The position numbers were made by a program, and so were the translations under genes. Below the pieces are notes generated by a model. That model was not told the origin of the DNA. It made no database searches and worked only from the letters and a program-made list of their open reading frames with translations. This document shows, one piece after another, positions 1-6,561 of a stretch of 10,578 nucleotides of DNA; positions within the stretch are counted from its first letter, which is position 1, and the number at the start of each line of letters is the position of its first letter. This DNA is from Deltaproteobacteria bacterium (lineage in GTDB: Bacteria; Desulfobacterota; UBA8473), in NCBI GenBank assembly GCA_030643245.1, contig DAOWME010000091.1:1-10578 (forward strand), given 5' to 3'.

Positions 1-13
1 GTTCTTAATCTGG

Positions 14-33
14 ATTCCCGCCTTCGCGGGAAT
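14..33. repeat. Short palindromic repeat, dRS3-like (ATTCCC-N8-GGGAAT)
   Basis: A perfect 8-bp inverted repeat, ATTCCCGC (14-21) and GCGGGAAT (26-33), encloses the four bases CTTC. It fits the 20-bp pattern ATTCCC-N8-GGGAAT described as dRS3 in Neisseria; similar GC-rich palindromes are scattered in intergenic DNA of many bacteria. Only one copy lies in this window, so its repetitiveness is inferred from general knowledge and not seen. It could also act as a hairpin at the end of a gene lying left of the window, but no T-run follows on either strand. Confidence 0.6.
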
Positions 34-432
34 GACGTGGTGAAAGTTTAACGGCAATAAATGTGCCAATTGCTTACTTGGTTCTTCAACTATTTTTCGA
101 AAACTCAAGAAAATAGACATACGAGACTTTTCATCCCATTATACATTCAGCCTTATGCAAGACTGTAGTTCATAAGAAGCAAACGAAGCAAGTAGGCGGC
201 AAGCGGTAAACTTGACTAACTGCACAGCTTGAAAAATTTCAGTAAAAGTTAATGAAAGTTTGCAAAAAATCTTGGATTTGATTAGAATGCTATCATAGGA
301 TAAAGAGAGAAGGACCGTTTGTAAGATTGGATTTCTTTTCTCAGTACTGGCCTCACTAAAAGCACTTAAATGGACAATAGGGGGTACATAATCCGGTTTC
401 ACTGAACCGAATGATGATGGCAGAGGGGTGTA
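34..432. other. Intergenic region, no convincing gene
   Basis: This roughly 400-bp AT-rich stretch precedes the HAD gene. The one long open frame across it (minus strand, 139-651) runs antisense through the HAD gene, lacks a ribosome binding site and looks like no known family. A candidate promoter lies at 260-288 and a small dyad at 394-409, CGGTTT-CACT-GAACCG, a 6-bp stem with one T-G pair, 27 bp before the HAD start. The dyad could be an operator or leader hairpin. The part around 165-215 has repetitive, low-complexity wording (GAAGCAAGTAGGCGGCAAGC) reminiscent of decayed spacer DNA. I recognise nothing else. Confidence 0.5.
260..288 (+). promoter_or_regulatory. Candidate sigma-70 promoter for the HAD-rarA unit
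   Basis: TTGCAA (260-265) and TAGAAT (283-288) are separated by 17 bp, which fits a vegetative promoter with four and five consensus bases respectively. Transcription would begin near 295 and give a leader of about 140 nt before the HAD gene. The surroundings are AT-rich, so chance matches are likely. Confidence 0.3.
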
Positions 433-435
433 TTG

Positions 436-1062
436 ATGAAAGAAAGGGTGACTGTGGTATCTTTTGATGTGGACGGGACCCTGGTTCCCATGGAGTTTAA
501 CAACCTTGTGTGGATGGAGGAACTTCCCGCTCTTATCGCGGAGAAGAGGGAGATGAGCCTTGAAGATGCCCGGATTTATACCATATCCGAGTATGAGAAA
601 GTCGGAGAAGGGGATCTTCGCTGGTATGAAATGAACCACTGGATCAATCACTTCGATCTAGACACGACTTTTGAGACAATACTCTCTAAATATGAGTCGA
701 GTATAAAGACATTCCCGGATGTTGTCCCCACACTGGAGAAGTTGCAAAACAGGTATACACTGATACTTACAACGGCCATGCCGCGGGAGTTCCTGGAGGT
801 GAAGATAAGGACGATCAAACAGTTCTTCCAGTTTGATTTTTCTGTGATATCCGACTTCAAACAGGTAAAAACACCGGAAAGTTACCTGACTATATGTGAA
901 AGATTGAACATATCACCATCGGAACTCCTCCATATCGGTGATCATTGGGAGTTTGACTACGTGGCTCCCATAGAGGCAGGGGCAAACGCCATCTTTCTCG
1001 ACAGACAGAGAAAGAGGGTAGGGCATTTTGTGATCCATGACCTAGAAGAATTGGAATTATAA
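436..1062 (+). CDS. HAD-superfamily hydrolase (phosphatase-like)
   Basis: This is a 208-residue haloacid dehalogenase-fold hydrolase, probably a cytoplasmic phosphatase acting on a small phosphorylated metabolite; the substrate cannot be read from sequence. All four HAD motifs are visible: DVDGT at residues 11-15 (nucleophile D11, acid/base D13), the Thr pair at 112-113 in LTTAM, Lys145 in VKTPESY, and GDHWEFD at 168-174 with two acidic metal ligands. Residues ~20-95 form a helical C1 cap. I chose the ATG at 436: AGGGG (424-428) lies 7 nt upstream. A TTG one codon earlier (433) is the alternative. There is no signal peptide or membrane segment. The stop codon lies inside the 8-bp target duplication of the downstream miniature transposon, so the reading frame was spared by the insertion. 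Family is certain, function is not. Confidence 0.88.
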   Translation: MKERVTVVSFDVDGTLVPMEFNNLVWMEELPALIAEKREMSLEDARIYTISEYEKVGEGDLRWYEMNHWINHFDLDTTFETILSKYESSIKTFPDVVPTLEKLQNRYTLILTTAMPREFLEVKIRTIKQFFQFDFSVISDFKQVKTPESYLTICERLNISPSELLHIGDHWEFDYVAPIEAGANAIFLDRQRKRVGHFVIHDLEELEL

Positions 1063-1067
1063 CTTTG
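1060..1067. repeat. Left target-site duplication of the MITE (TAACTTTG)
   Basis: This is the left copy of the 8-bp direct repeat flanking the 115-bp element. Its first three bases are the TAA stop codon of the HAD gene. Confidence 0.85.
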
Positions 1068-1182
1068 GGCATCCTTCATAAAAGCTATAAAGTAGTTTAC
1101 ACTTTCGAATAAAAAAAAACGGTCTCGGCACCGTTGAAGCAGCCATAATTTAAAAAGTGTAAACCGATGTATGAAGGATGCC
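1068..1182. mobile_element. 115-bp miniature inverted-repeat transposable element (MITE)
   Basis: The ends are perfect 13-bp inverted repeats, GGCATCCTTCATA (1068-1080) and TATGAAGGATGCC (1170-1182). The element is flanked by identical 8-bp copies of TAACTTTG (1060-1067 and 1183-1190), the signature of transposition with target duplication. Inside are a second perfect inverted repeat, GTTTACACTTT (1095-1105) with AAAGTGTAAAC (1154-1164), and a central dyad AACGGT (1118-1123) with ACCGTT (1130-1135). It encodes no protein, so movement must have depended on a transposase elsewhere. Eight-bp duplications are known for several IS families (for example IS6, ISL3, IS256, IS1595), and I cannot assign it to one. 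Intact ends and duplications suggest a recent insertion. Confidence 0.88.
1110..1135 (-). terminator. Terminator-like hairpin with T-run inside the MITE, minus strand
   Basis: Read on the minus strand, AACGGT-GCCGAG-ACCGTT is a 6-bp stem that runs straight into nine consecutive T residues (complement of 1111-1119), the shape of an intrinsic terminator. It would stop antisense transcription towards the HAD gene. On the plus strand the A-run comes first, so it should not terminate HAD-rarA transcription. The stem is short, so strength is uncertain. Confidence 0.45.
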
Positions 1183-1190
1183 TAACTTTG
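1183..1190. repeat. Right target-site duplication of the MITE (TAACTTTG)
   Basis: This is the right copy of the 8-bp direct repeat. It lies directly before the TAGGAG sequence upstream of the likely native rarA start. Confidence 0.85.
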
Positions 1191-1198
1191 TAGGAGCT

Positions 1199-2548
1199 AT
1201 GCAGATAGACTTATTTGACCGTCAGGTGACGGAGAGATTGAAGAGAGAAGCGCCGCTCGCTGAAAGGATGCGTCCCCTTACCCTCGATGAATTTGTAGGG
1301 CAGGATCACATACTGGGAGAGGACAGGGTTCTCCGGAGAGCCATTGAGGCAGGTGAAGTTCAATCATCAATATTCTGGGGCCCCCCGGGTACAGGCAAGA
1401 CAACCCTGGCCCTTCTGATTGCGGAGAAAACAGAGGTGCGGTTCGTCTCGTTCAGCGCGGTCTTGTCGGGGGTTAAAGAGATAAGAAAGGTCATAGACCG
1501 GGCGAGGGAGGACCTGGGGTTCGGTAAAAAACCGACTATCCTCTTCGTAGATGAAATCCATCGTTTCAACAAGGCACAACAGGATGCATTTCTTCCTCAT
1601 GTTGAGAATGGAACAATCATCCTTGTTGGCGCCACTACCGAAAATCCGTCCTTTGAGATTACCTCACCCCTTCTTTCCCGTGTCAAGGTCTTTGTGCTAA
1701 ACCTTTTGAAAGAAGAGGATCTGGAGACCATACTCAAACGTGCCATTTCAGACAGGACAAGGGGTTTGGGTGACTATGGAATTGATATGGACCCGGTTGC
1801 CCTCAGGTATATTGCCCGAATGGCTGACGGCGATGCTAGACGGGCATTGAATGCCCTGGAATTGGCAGTGATGACCACGACACCCGACAGGGATAATGCG
1901 AGGCATATAACCCTTGAGCGCATAGAGGATGTGGTTCAACGAAAGTCCCTTATCTATGATAAAGGGGGGGAAGAGCACTACAACCTCATCTCGGCTTTGC
2001 ATAAGAGCATGCGGGGAAGCGATCCTGATGCCGCCCTGTATTGGTTTGGGAGGATGATGGAAGCAGGGGAAGACCCACTTTACATAGCAAGACGGTTGAT
2101 CAGGTTTGCATCTGAGGACGTGGGGAATGCCGATCCCTACGCACTTCAGTTGGCGGTCTCGGCCATGCAGGCCTATCACTTTGTTGGTTCTCCTGAGGGT
2201 GACCTGGCCCTCGCTCAGTCTGTAATATACCTGGCCTGTGCTCCCAAGAGCAATGCCTTATATACAGCATATTCAAGAGTTAAAGACGACATCCGGAAAA
2301 CGCAGGCTTTGCCTGTTCCTTTACATATACGCAATGCCCCCACCTCTCTGATGAAGGACTTAGGGTATGGAAAGGGCTACAAGTATCCTCATGACTTTCC
2401 TGATAGCCACGTGGAAGAGGAGTATTTACCTGAAAACCTCAAAGGAAGAACCTACTATCGGCCTACTGATAACGGTTTCGAGGCCAAGATAGGGAAGAGG
2501 CTCAAGAAATGGAGGGAAAGGAAGAGTGGGAGTTTAAGGAAAGGATGA
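1199..2548 (+). CDS. rarA: RarA (MgsA) replication-associated recombination AAA+ ATPase
   Basis: RarA is the bacterial relative of WRNIP1/Mgs1, a clamp-loader-like AAA+ ATPase that acts at stalled replication forks with SSB. From Met1199 it is 449 residues, the usual length. Seen are Walker A GPPGTGKT (61-68), Walker B and the RarA-typical ILFVDEIHRF (114-123), sensor 1 GATTENPSFE (144-153), an arginine finger in LLSR (161) and sensor 2 GDARRALNALE (~211-221). The MgsA C-terminal tetramerisation domain follows, ending in the family's KGYKYPHDF stretch. A start at 1178 adds MPNFVGA, but that ATG lies inside the terminal repeat of the inserted miniature transposon. Met1199 begins the family-like MQIDLF and has TAGGAG (1191-1196) upstream, though with only 2 nt spacing. 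Removing the transposon leaves 21 nt between the HAD stop and this start, so the two were probably an operon. Confidence 0.95.
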   Translation: MQIDLFDRQVTERLKREAPLAERMRPLTLDEFVGQDHILGEDRVLRRAIEAGEVQSSIFWGPPGTGKTTLALLIAEKTEVRFVSFSAVLSGVKEIRKVIDRAREDLGFGKKPTILFVDEIHRFNKAQQDAFLPHVENGTIILVGATTENPSFEITSPLLSRVKVFVLNLLKEEDLETILKRAISDRTRGLGDYGIDMDPVALRYIARMADGDARRALNALELAVMTTTPDRDNARHITLERIEDVVQRKSLIYDKGGEEHYNLISALHKSMRGSDPDAALYWFGRMMEAGEDPLYIARRLIRFASEDVGNADPYALQLAVSAMQAYHFVGSPEGDLALAQSVIYLACAPKSNALYTAYSRVKDDIRKTQALPVPLHIRNAPTSLMKDLGYGKGYKYPHDFPDSHVEEEYLPENLKGRTYYRPTDNGFEAKIGKRLKKWRERKSGSLRKG

Positions 2549-3033
2549 AACAGAACATTTCCAGGGCCCGCGTATTCGTTGATAGATACAGTAAGGATAG
2601 CTATGGACGCTCGGATGATCTGGCTAGATATGTTGGAAAGTACGAGGAAAAAACACGGCCGGTTGTGGCTAAGACCATCTGTTTGAGGTTAATAGAGCAT
2701 ATCAGCCTGAAAAACTATAAGAGGCTCTTGAATGGGCTCGGGAGCCTCAAGGAGTATATCGGTAGTGAACGGATCGAGGAGATACAGGAAACAATTGGCG
2801 GTGTTTGCGAAGTATACGAATGGAAAAAGGTCAATAGCTACATGGAGTTAAAGATAAAGCTGGGGGCCTCCCTCAAGGATGGGTTGAGGCGGCAGGGCAT
2901 TTCAGGATCTGCTATTGAAGCTAATGTGGGGACGTCTTCTCAGTGGAAAGACCTTCTGTATAATCTCGATACGACGTATAATAAGTTACTGGATCATGCC
3001 AAGGGAGAACTGGGGACCCGGATGAAGCCTTAA
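2545..3033 (+). CDS. Hypothetical protein, Lys/Glu-rich and helical
   Basis: I do not recognise this protein. From Met2545 it has 162 residues. It is rich in Lys, Glu and Arg, mostly predicted helical, with no signal peptide, membrane segment, cysteine pair or recognisable catalytic motif, so it is probably cytoplasmic. I chose the ATG at 2545 because it overlaps the rarA stop as ATGA (2545-2548) and has AAGGAAAGG just upstream, typical of translational coupling. A start at 2509 would add 12 residues and overlap rarA by 40 bp. Coupling to rarA suggests co-expression and perhaps a role in the same DNA-related process, but this is inference from position only. Its TAA stop shares the TTAA at 3030-3033 with the convergent rpsT gene. 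Confidence 0.7.
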   Translation: MKQNISRARVFVDRYSKDSYGRSDDLARYVGKYEEKTRPVVAKTICLRLIEHISLKNYKRLLNGLGSLKEYIGSERIEEIQETIGGVCEVYEWKKVNSYMELKIKLGASLKDGLRRQGISGSAIEANVGTSSQWKDLLYNLDTTYNKLLDHAKGELGTRMKP

Positions 3034-3305
3034 CCCTCTGGGACAGCCAGAGTGTTGACCCTTTTGGTCAATCTGGACACCTTTCTTGAAGCGGTCTTTT
3101 TATGGATTACGCCCTTTGAGGCTGCTTTGTCAAAGGCAGGAATGGCCTTTGCCAGGGCTTTGGTTGCAGACTCCATGTCCTTCTCCTCGACTGCCTTTCG
3201 TACATTCTTAATGGTAGTCTTCAGGTACGATTTGACCATCACGTTTCTCTTTCTGCGTTCCTTACTTTGCCTGTCCTGTTTAATCGCCGACTTATGTGTT
3301 GCCAA
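3030..3305 (-). CDS. rpsT: 30S ribosomal protein S20
   Basis: S20 is a primary binder of 16S rRNA in the 30S subunit. The 91-residue length is normal and the sequence is typical: MATHKSAIKQDRQSKERR start, lysine/arginine-rich helices, VRKAVEEKD, the AFDKAASKGVIHKKTASRK block that contacts rRNA, and RLTKRVN near the end. The start codon is TTG (3305-3303), with GGGAGG (complement of 3313-3318) 7 nt upstream. E. coli rpsT also begins with UUG, which is part of its autogenous control, so this start may be conserved for regulation. An out-of-frame ATG abutting the ribosome binding site opens a six-codon frame but is too close to be used. A promoter of its own lies at 3351-3379. The stop overlaps the stop of the convergent plus-strand gene, and I see no terminator after it. 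Confidence 0.97.
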   Translation of the reverse strand: MATHKSAIKQDRQSKERRKRNVMVKSYLKTTIKNVRKAVEEKDMESATKALAKAIPAFDKAASKGVIHKKTASRKVSRLTKRVNTLAVPEG

Positions 3306-3350
3306 ATTTCATCCTCCCAAGGTAAAAGCCTATGGTTAATCTTATGACCT

Positions 3351-3379
3351 TTTTAACACGCTATTGTTGATTCTGTCAA
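3351..3379 (-). promoter_or_regulatory. Candidate sigma-70 promoter for rpsT
   Basis: On the minus strand a perfect TTGACA (complement of 3374-3379) is followed after 17 bp by TTAAAA (complement of 3351-3356), a weaker -10 box. It lies in the 89-bp gap between rpoH and rpsT and would give a leader of roughly 40 nt, letting S20 be made independently of the sigma factor gene. Confidence 0.5.
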
Positions 3380-3394
3380 GGTTTTTTTCAGCAA

Positions 3395-4339
3395 TTACCC
3401 CTCAGCACCGAAAGCATATCCGTCAAGATCGGGAATTTCCGCTTCTAAAAATAGCTTAATCTTATGTTTTAACCTTTTTTCGATCTGTCTTACCCTTTCT
3501 TTTGAAATTCCGTATTTGTTCCCTATTTCCTGTAAAGTCAACGGGGAATTCGAAAGTAGTCTTTCTTCAAAAATATACAACTCTTTACCTTCCAGAGTAC
3601 TGCGAAATTCCCGGAGCTTATCATGGAGTATGCCTCTCTCCTCGGATTCCACCAGCACCTGATCATGAGATGGTTCCCCGGAAGGCAAGAGGTCTTTATG
3701 GGTAGTATCCGATTCATCGCTCACCTGACTCTCCAGGGAAACCTCCCATCCTCCCATCCGCTGATCCATTTCTATGATGTCTTTTTCGCTGGTGTCAAGG
3801 TTCTCGGCTAAGAGCTTTGGACTGGGATCATGACCCAAAGCATGCAACCTTTTCTTCTCTTTGTTAAGATTGAAAAATAACTTCCTTTGCGCTTGAGTTG
3901 TGCCGATCTTTACCAAACTCCAGTTGTCAATGATGAATTTTAAGATATAGGCCTTAATCCAAAAGGATGCATAGTAAGAGAATTTCGCGCCCTTGTATGG
4001 GTCAAACTTTTCCACCGCCTGGGTCAAGCCGATATTGCCTTCCTGGACCAGGTCAAGAAGGCTCGTGGTCCAGTATCTCTGAAACTTGAGGGCGATATGA
4101 ACAACCAGCCTCAAGTTTGAAGTAATCAACTTTTGTCCCGCCTCCATGTCCCTATTATGTTTGTATTTTAAGGCCAGGCTGCGTTCCTCTTCCACGGAGA
4201 GTAACGGATAACGTCTGATTTCTGCAAGGTATCGTTGTAAAGGATCGAATGGGACCAGAGAAGTCCTTGTTGGTCCCTCCACTTCAGCCTTTTCAACATC
4301 ATCTTCCTTTTGTGCCTTTTCCACTTTACAACTGTCCAT
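3395..4339 (-). CDS. rpoH: RNA polymerase sigma-32-type factor (heat shock)
   Basis: This is a sigma-70-family factor of the RpoH group, which directs RNA polymerase to chaperone and protease promoters during heat shock. Of 314 residues, region 1.2/2 runs ~32-140 (DPLQRYLAEIRRYPLLS, then LDLVQEGNIGLTQAVEKFDP for core binding and -10 recognition). The diagnostic RpoH box QRKLFFNLN is at 151-159. Region 3 follows, and region 4.2 is a helix-turn-helix at ~267-292 (TLQEIGNKYGISKERVRQIE). It is about 30 residues longer than E. coli sigma-32, mainly from an acidic, charged N-terminal tail (1-28), and has a Ser/Asp-rich linker near 200-225. The ATG at 4339 has no clear Shine-Dalgarno sequence, so the true start might lie slightly downstream, or translation may be controlled by mRNA structure as in E. 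coli rpoH. It follows the acyl-CoA dehydrogenase by 97 bp; I found no strong promoter there. Confidence 0.92.
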   Translation of the reverse strand: MDSCKVEKAQKEDDVEKAEVEGPTRTSLVPFDPLQRYLAEIRRYPLLSVEEERSLALKYKHNRDMEAGQKLITSNLRLVVHIALKFQRYWTTSLLDLVQEGNIGLTQAVEKFDPYKGAKFSYYASFWIKAYILKFIIDNWSLVKIGTTQAQRKLFFNLNKEKKRLHALGHDPSPKLLAENLDTSEKDIIEMDQRMGGWEVSLESQVSDESDTTHKDLLPSGEPSHDQVLVESEERGILHDKLREFRSTLEGKELYIFEERLLSNSPLTLQEIGNKYGISKERVRQIEKRLKHKIKLFLEAEIPDLDGYAFGAEG

Positions 4340-4436
4340 TTAAGTTAAGGGGCGAGGCCGAAATAACTTCCACATTTGTACATCTCATCTTCAGGCCATC
4401 TTTGACCGATCTTTAAACACAAAATCCCCTAAATGT

Positions 4437-5579
4437 TTATGACAATAAAACCCTTGCGACGGCGTTTCTTTGAATCTGGTTAGTCCCCTCATAAATTTGG
4501 AGACCCTTAGCATCCCTCATCATTCTCTCTACAGGATATTCTTCACTGTATCCATAGCCTCCCAGGATGTCAACTGCTCGGCTGGTCACTTTCATGGCAA
4601 CGTCAGTACTGAAGTATTTTGCCATTGTCGCGAGCTTCATAGATTCCTTTGAGTGCTCTTCGATAATTGTTGCAGCCCTGTACACAAGATGTCTTGCCGA
4701 CTCAGTCATGGTAGCCATGTCCGCCAACATGTGGTTTATTGCTTGAAACTCGGCTATAGGTTTCCCAAACTGTACCCTTTCCTTTGCATAGCGGACAGCA
4801 TAATTGAGGGCCCCCTGGGCTGTTCCTACACCCGAGGCGCCTGCCAGGATACGGCCTTCATCCAATACCTTTAGCACAGTCTGAAACCCCTCTCCCTCCT
4901 TTCCTACAAGATTTTCCTTCGGTACGCGGCAATCCTCAAACACCGATTCACAATGATGGATACCCCTGAACCCCAGCATCCTTCCTGTAACGCTATATGA
5001 AAATCCCGGGGTCCCCTTTTCGACAATAAGGGCGCTAATCCCTTTTATACCAGCCTCGGGGTCTGTCTTTGCATAAACGAGGGTCATATCCGCGAAGTCG
5101 ATACCGCTGTTGAAGTTTTTGACGCCGTTTATAACATATTCATCGCCGGCCAAGACCGCCCTGGACCTCATAGAGGATATATCCGAGCCTGCATCCGGCT
5201 CGGTCAACCCAAAGGCACAAATCTTTTTACCAGCAACTACATCCGGAATATACTTCTCATTCTGCCCCTTGGAGGCGGATAGTTTGAAGCAGGATGAGAA
5301 GAGGGCATGTATACTTCCCAGAAAGGCTCCAACTGAGGTGCTGACACTGCAAAGTTCTTCCGAGGCAAGACAGCACGTGAGTAAGTCGGCATCTGCTCCG
5401 CCGTATTCCGAGGGATAAAACAGGGCCGGGAGCCCCATCTTGGCAATCTCATCATAGAGATCTCTTGGAAAGCAATCCTCTTTATCCATCTCCGCTACCC
5501 TGGGGGCAACCTTTTCCTCCGCAAACCTTCTGACCGTTTGGCGAAACATCTCTTGTTCTTCAGATAATCTGTAAGACAT
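4437..5579 (-). CDS. Acyl-CoA dehydrogenase (FAD-dependent)
   Basis: The protein belongs to the family that introduces a 2,3-double bond into acyl-CoA thioesters and passes electrons to electron-transferring flavoprotein. Its 380 residues are the standard length for short-chain or butyryl-CoA-type enzymes. Seen are the N-terminal helical domain, the signature CAFGLTEPDAGSD (~121-133), the middle beta domain with GFRGIHHCESVFEDCRVP, the RVQFGKPIAEFQAINHMLAD stretch, and the C-terminal LGGYGYSEEYPVERMMRDAK. The catalytic base is Glu364 in IYEGTNQIQR, the position used by butyryl- and medium-chain enzymes. The start has a strong AAGGAGG about 12 nt upstream. No ETF, thiolase or hydratase genes accompany it, so the chain length and pathway (fatty-acid, amino-acid or aromatic degradation) remain open. 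It lies 101 bp after the PHP gene and may be read from the same transcript. Confidence 0.95.
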   Translation of the reverse strand: MSYRLSEEQEMFRQTVRRFAEEKVAPRVAEMDKEDCFPRDLYDEIAKMGLPALFYPSEYGGADADLLTCCLASEELCSVSTSVGAFLGSIHALFSSCFKLSASKGQNEKYIPDVVAGKKICAFGLTEPDAGSDISSMRSRAVLAGDEYVINGVKNFNSGIDFADMTLVYAKTDPEAGIKGISALIVEKGTPGFSYSVTGRMLGFRGIHHCESVFEDCRVPKENLVGKEGEGFQTVLKVLDEGRILAGASGVGTAQGALNYAVRYAKERVQFGKPIAEFQAINHMLADMATMTESARHLVYRAATIIEEHSKESMKLATMAKYFSTDVAMKVTSRAVDILGGYGYSEEYPVERMMRDAKGLQIYEGTNQIQRNAVARVLLS

Positions 5580-5680
5580 ACTTTAGGTTCCTCCTTCAAC
5601 ATAAAATGGGTTTAAAATAACAATTCAACGTAGCAGCCACTTTGCCCCCTGCACATCTTCCGCTGTCTCCTTGGAAATTG

Positions 5681-6532
5681 TCAGGAACTACCCCTGAATT
5701 CTCTCATAGCATCAATCAGTGAAATAGAAAGCTGATCATCACCGTTGTAAACCCCTATATCTACCCCCGGTTTGTTGTCCCCATGATAGTCCGACCCTCC
5801 GGTGGTCAAAATCCCATATTTCTCTGCTACGGATCTGTAGTAGTGAACCTGCTCATCCGTATGGTCCGGATAATACACTTCTATGCCTTGCAGTCCCCGT
5901 TGAACCAGCTCCATTATGAGGGCTTCAAATTCCTTCGGACTTCGGCTCCCGAGGGTGCACGGATGGGCCAAAACGGGGATGCCTTTGGACTTCAGAACAA
6001 GACCAATGGCCTCCTCAGGCTTAAAACGAAACCTGTCCGCATAGGCCGGCCTACCTTTTTTTAGAAACCGATTGAATGCCTCTTGACGGGTAGCAGAATA
6101 ACCCAGGTTGGTTAGAGCGGTAGCAAAATGGAGTCTCCCGATCTGCTTTCCACTTGAAAGTCGGAGGATATCACCATATTCCAGAGCAATGCCCGAAGCC
6201 CTCAACTTGTTCAATATCTTTGCATTTCTTTCCCGTCTTACCCCCTGTAAAAACTCCAGTTTTTCTTTCAGGAAATCGCTGTCTATGTCAAGACAATATC
6301 CCAGGAGATGCATCGATCCGCAAGGGTACTCCACACTTATCTCCACGCCGGGAAGAATACCCAGGCCTGTGGCGGCGCCCTCATCTATAGCCTCTTTGTT
6401 TCCTTCTACACTGTCATGATCCGTTATGGCGATAACCTTTAACCCCTTCTTCTTTGCATACCTTACCACCTCCCGAGGGGTCAACGTACCGTCGGACACC
6501 GTTGTATGTACGTGCAAATCTATAGAACCCAC
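5681..6532 (-). CDS. PHP-domain phosphoesterase, RNase AM/TrpH type
   Basis: PHP enzymes hydrolyse phosphoester bonds with a di- or trinuclear metal centre. This branch includes E. coli RNase AM (YciV/TrpH), which trims RNA from the 5' end, and 3',5'-nucleoside bisphosphate phosphatases. At 283 residues it has family length and all expected ligands: DLHVHT (H7, H9), Asp14, TDHD (38-40), Glu64 in GVEIS, His75, the GRLHFA His135 typical of the TrpH branch, LAHP His190 and GSDYH (D248, H250). The start is GTG at 6532 with GAGG 7 nt upstream. It begins only 29 nt after the rtcB stop, so the two are very likely co-transcribed. An RNA 5'-end nuclease beside an RNA ligase suggests a shared role in RNA end processing, but the substrate could equally be pAp. 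Family assignment is firm; substrate is inference. Confidence 0.93.
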   Translation of the reverse strand: MGSIDLHVHTTVSDGTLTPREVVRYAKKKGLKVIAITDHDSVEGNKEAIDEGAATGLGILPGVEISVEYPCGSMHLLGYCLDIDSDFLKEKLEFLQGVRRERNAKILNKLRASGIALEYGDILRLSSGKQIGRLHFATALTNLGYSATRQEAFNRFLKKGRPAYADRFRFKPEEAIGLVLKSKGIPVLAHPCTLGSRSPKEFEALIMELVQRGLQGIEVYYPDHTDEQVHYYRSVAEKYGILTTGGSDYHGDNKPGVDIGVYNGDDQLSISLIDAMREFRGSS

Positions 6533-6561
6533 TGCTATGCCTCACCAGTTTAGTATCATTC

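Noticed and set aside
139..651. A 170-codon minus-strand open frame reaching from the left intergenic region into the HAD gene
   Set aside because: It is antisense to a clear HAD coding sequence, has no ribosome binding site, and its translation matches nothing I know.
1748..2179. Long minus-strand open frame inside rarA
   Set aside because: It is a shadow of the strongly conserved RarA frame on the plus strand, with no protein-family resemblance.
3380..3394. A run of A residues (minus strand) after the rpoH stop as a terminator
   Set aside because: It is A-rich rather than T-rich in the transcribed direction and has no preceding hairpin.
5600..5628. Possible promoter TTGAAT-N17-TTTATG before the acyl-CoA dehydrogenase gene
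   Set aside because: The implied transcription start would fall inside the ribosome binding site, so it would not give a usable message.
5612..5656. A 14-codon minus-strand frame in the gap between the PHP and acyl-CoA dehydrogenase genes, with AAGGAG about 10 nt upstream
   Set aside because: It is too short and its spacing too loose to support without conservation; the AAGGAG is likely chance in a purine-rich spacer.
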